Part shown: one piece after another, positions 5,500-5,590 of the stretch
Numbering within the stretch: the first letter of the stretch is position 1
How the letters are laid out: every line of letters begins with the position of its first letter
Assembly (NCBI GenBank): GCA_026785875.1
Contig: JAJAZF010000250.1
Location: 1-5,590, forward strand
Direction of reading: 5' to 3'
DNA length: 5,590 nucleotides
Source: Chamaesiphon sp.
Lineage (GTDB): Bacteria > Cyanobacteriota > Cyanobacteriia > Cyanobacteriales > Chamaesiphonaceae
Translations under genes and position numbers: made by a program
The notes under the pieces: model-generated
What the model was told of the DNA's origin: nothing
The model's database searches: none
The model's input: the letters and a program-made list of their open reading frames with translations, nothing else

Positions 5500-5590
5500 T
5501 ATATACTGTCGTCCCCAGTGCGAAAAGTTAATTCCGATCGCCAATAGCAATCTCTATCGCCCAATCCTGACAATTTAAAATAACTTATCT

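Overview
This window looks like a chromosomal segment of a cyanobacterium. The clues are many CGATCG cores, including full GCGATCGC (HIP1) octamers at 759-766, 1182-1189 and 5455-5462; an enolase that closely resembles the cyanobacterial type; and several intergenic repeats of cyanobacterial style (TATCAAC heptamer arrays, GTGGGCA/TGCCCAC palindromes, and a GTAGGGGCAATT palindrome). I cannot assign a genus from sequence alone.

Layout, left to right. A family 4 glycosyltransferase (1-323, minus) runs off the left edge. A MITE-like inverted-repeat element (339-449) follows. Then come comB-like 2-phosphosulfolactate phosphatase (515-1249, minus), a putative methyltransferase of the family associated with DNA phosphorothioation (1375-2832, minus), and glyoxalase I gloA (2999-3385, minus). 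Across a 173-bp divergent promoter region lies enolase, eno (3559-4830, plus). A perfect 44-bp palindrome followed by a T run closes eno. After it, 4903-5000 holds degenerate and tandem repeats, and the last gene is an unrecognised ORF (4981-5499, minus) whose stop codon lies inside the heptamer array.

The genes do not form one pathway. Enolase is central glycolysis and GloA detoxifies methylglyoxal, a by-product of triose phosphates, so their divergent pairing makes metabolic sense, although co-regulation is only inferred. The minus-strand genes are separated by 125-191 bp, often with repeats between them, so they are probably not one tight operon.

No new multi-gene system can be demonstrated here. 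The best leads are the phosphorothioation-associated methyltransferase sitting alone among housekeeping genes, the way heptamer repeats contact the ends of coding regions, and the unrecognised ORF at the right edge.
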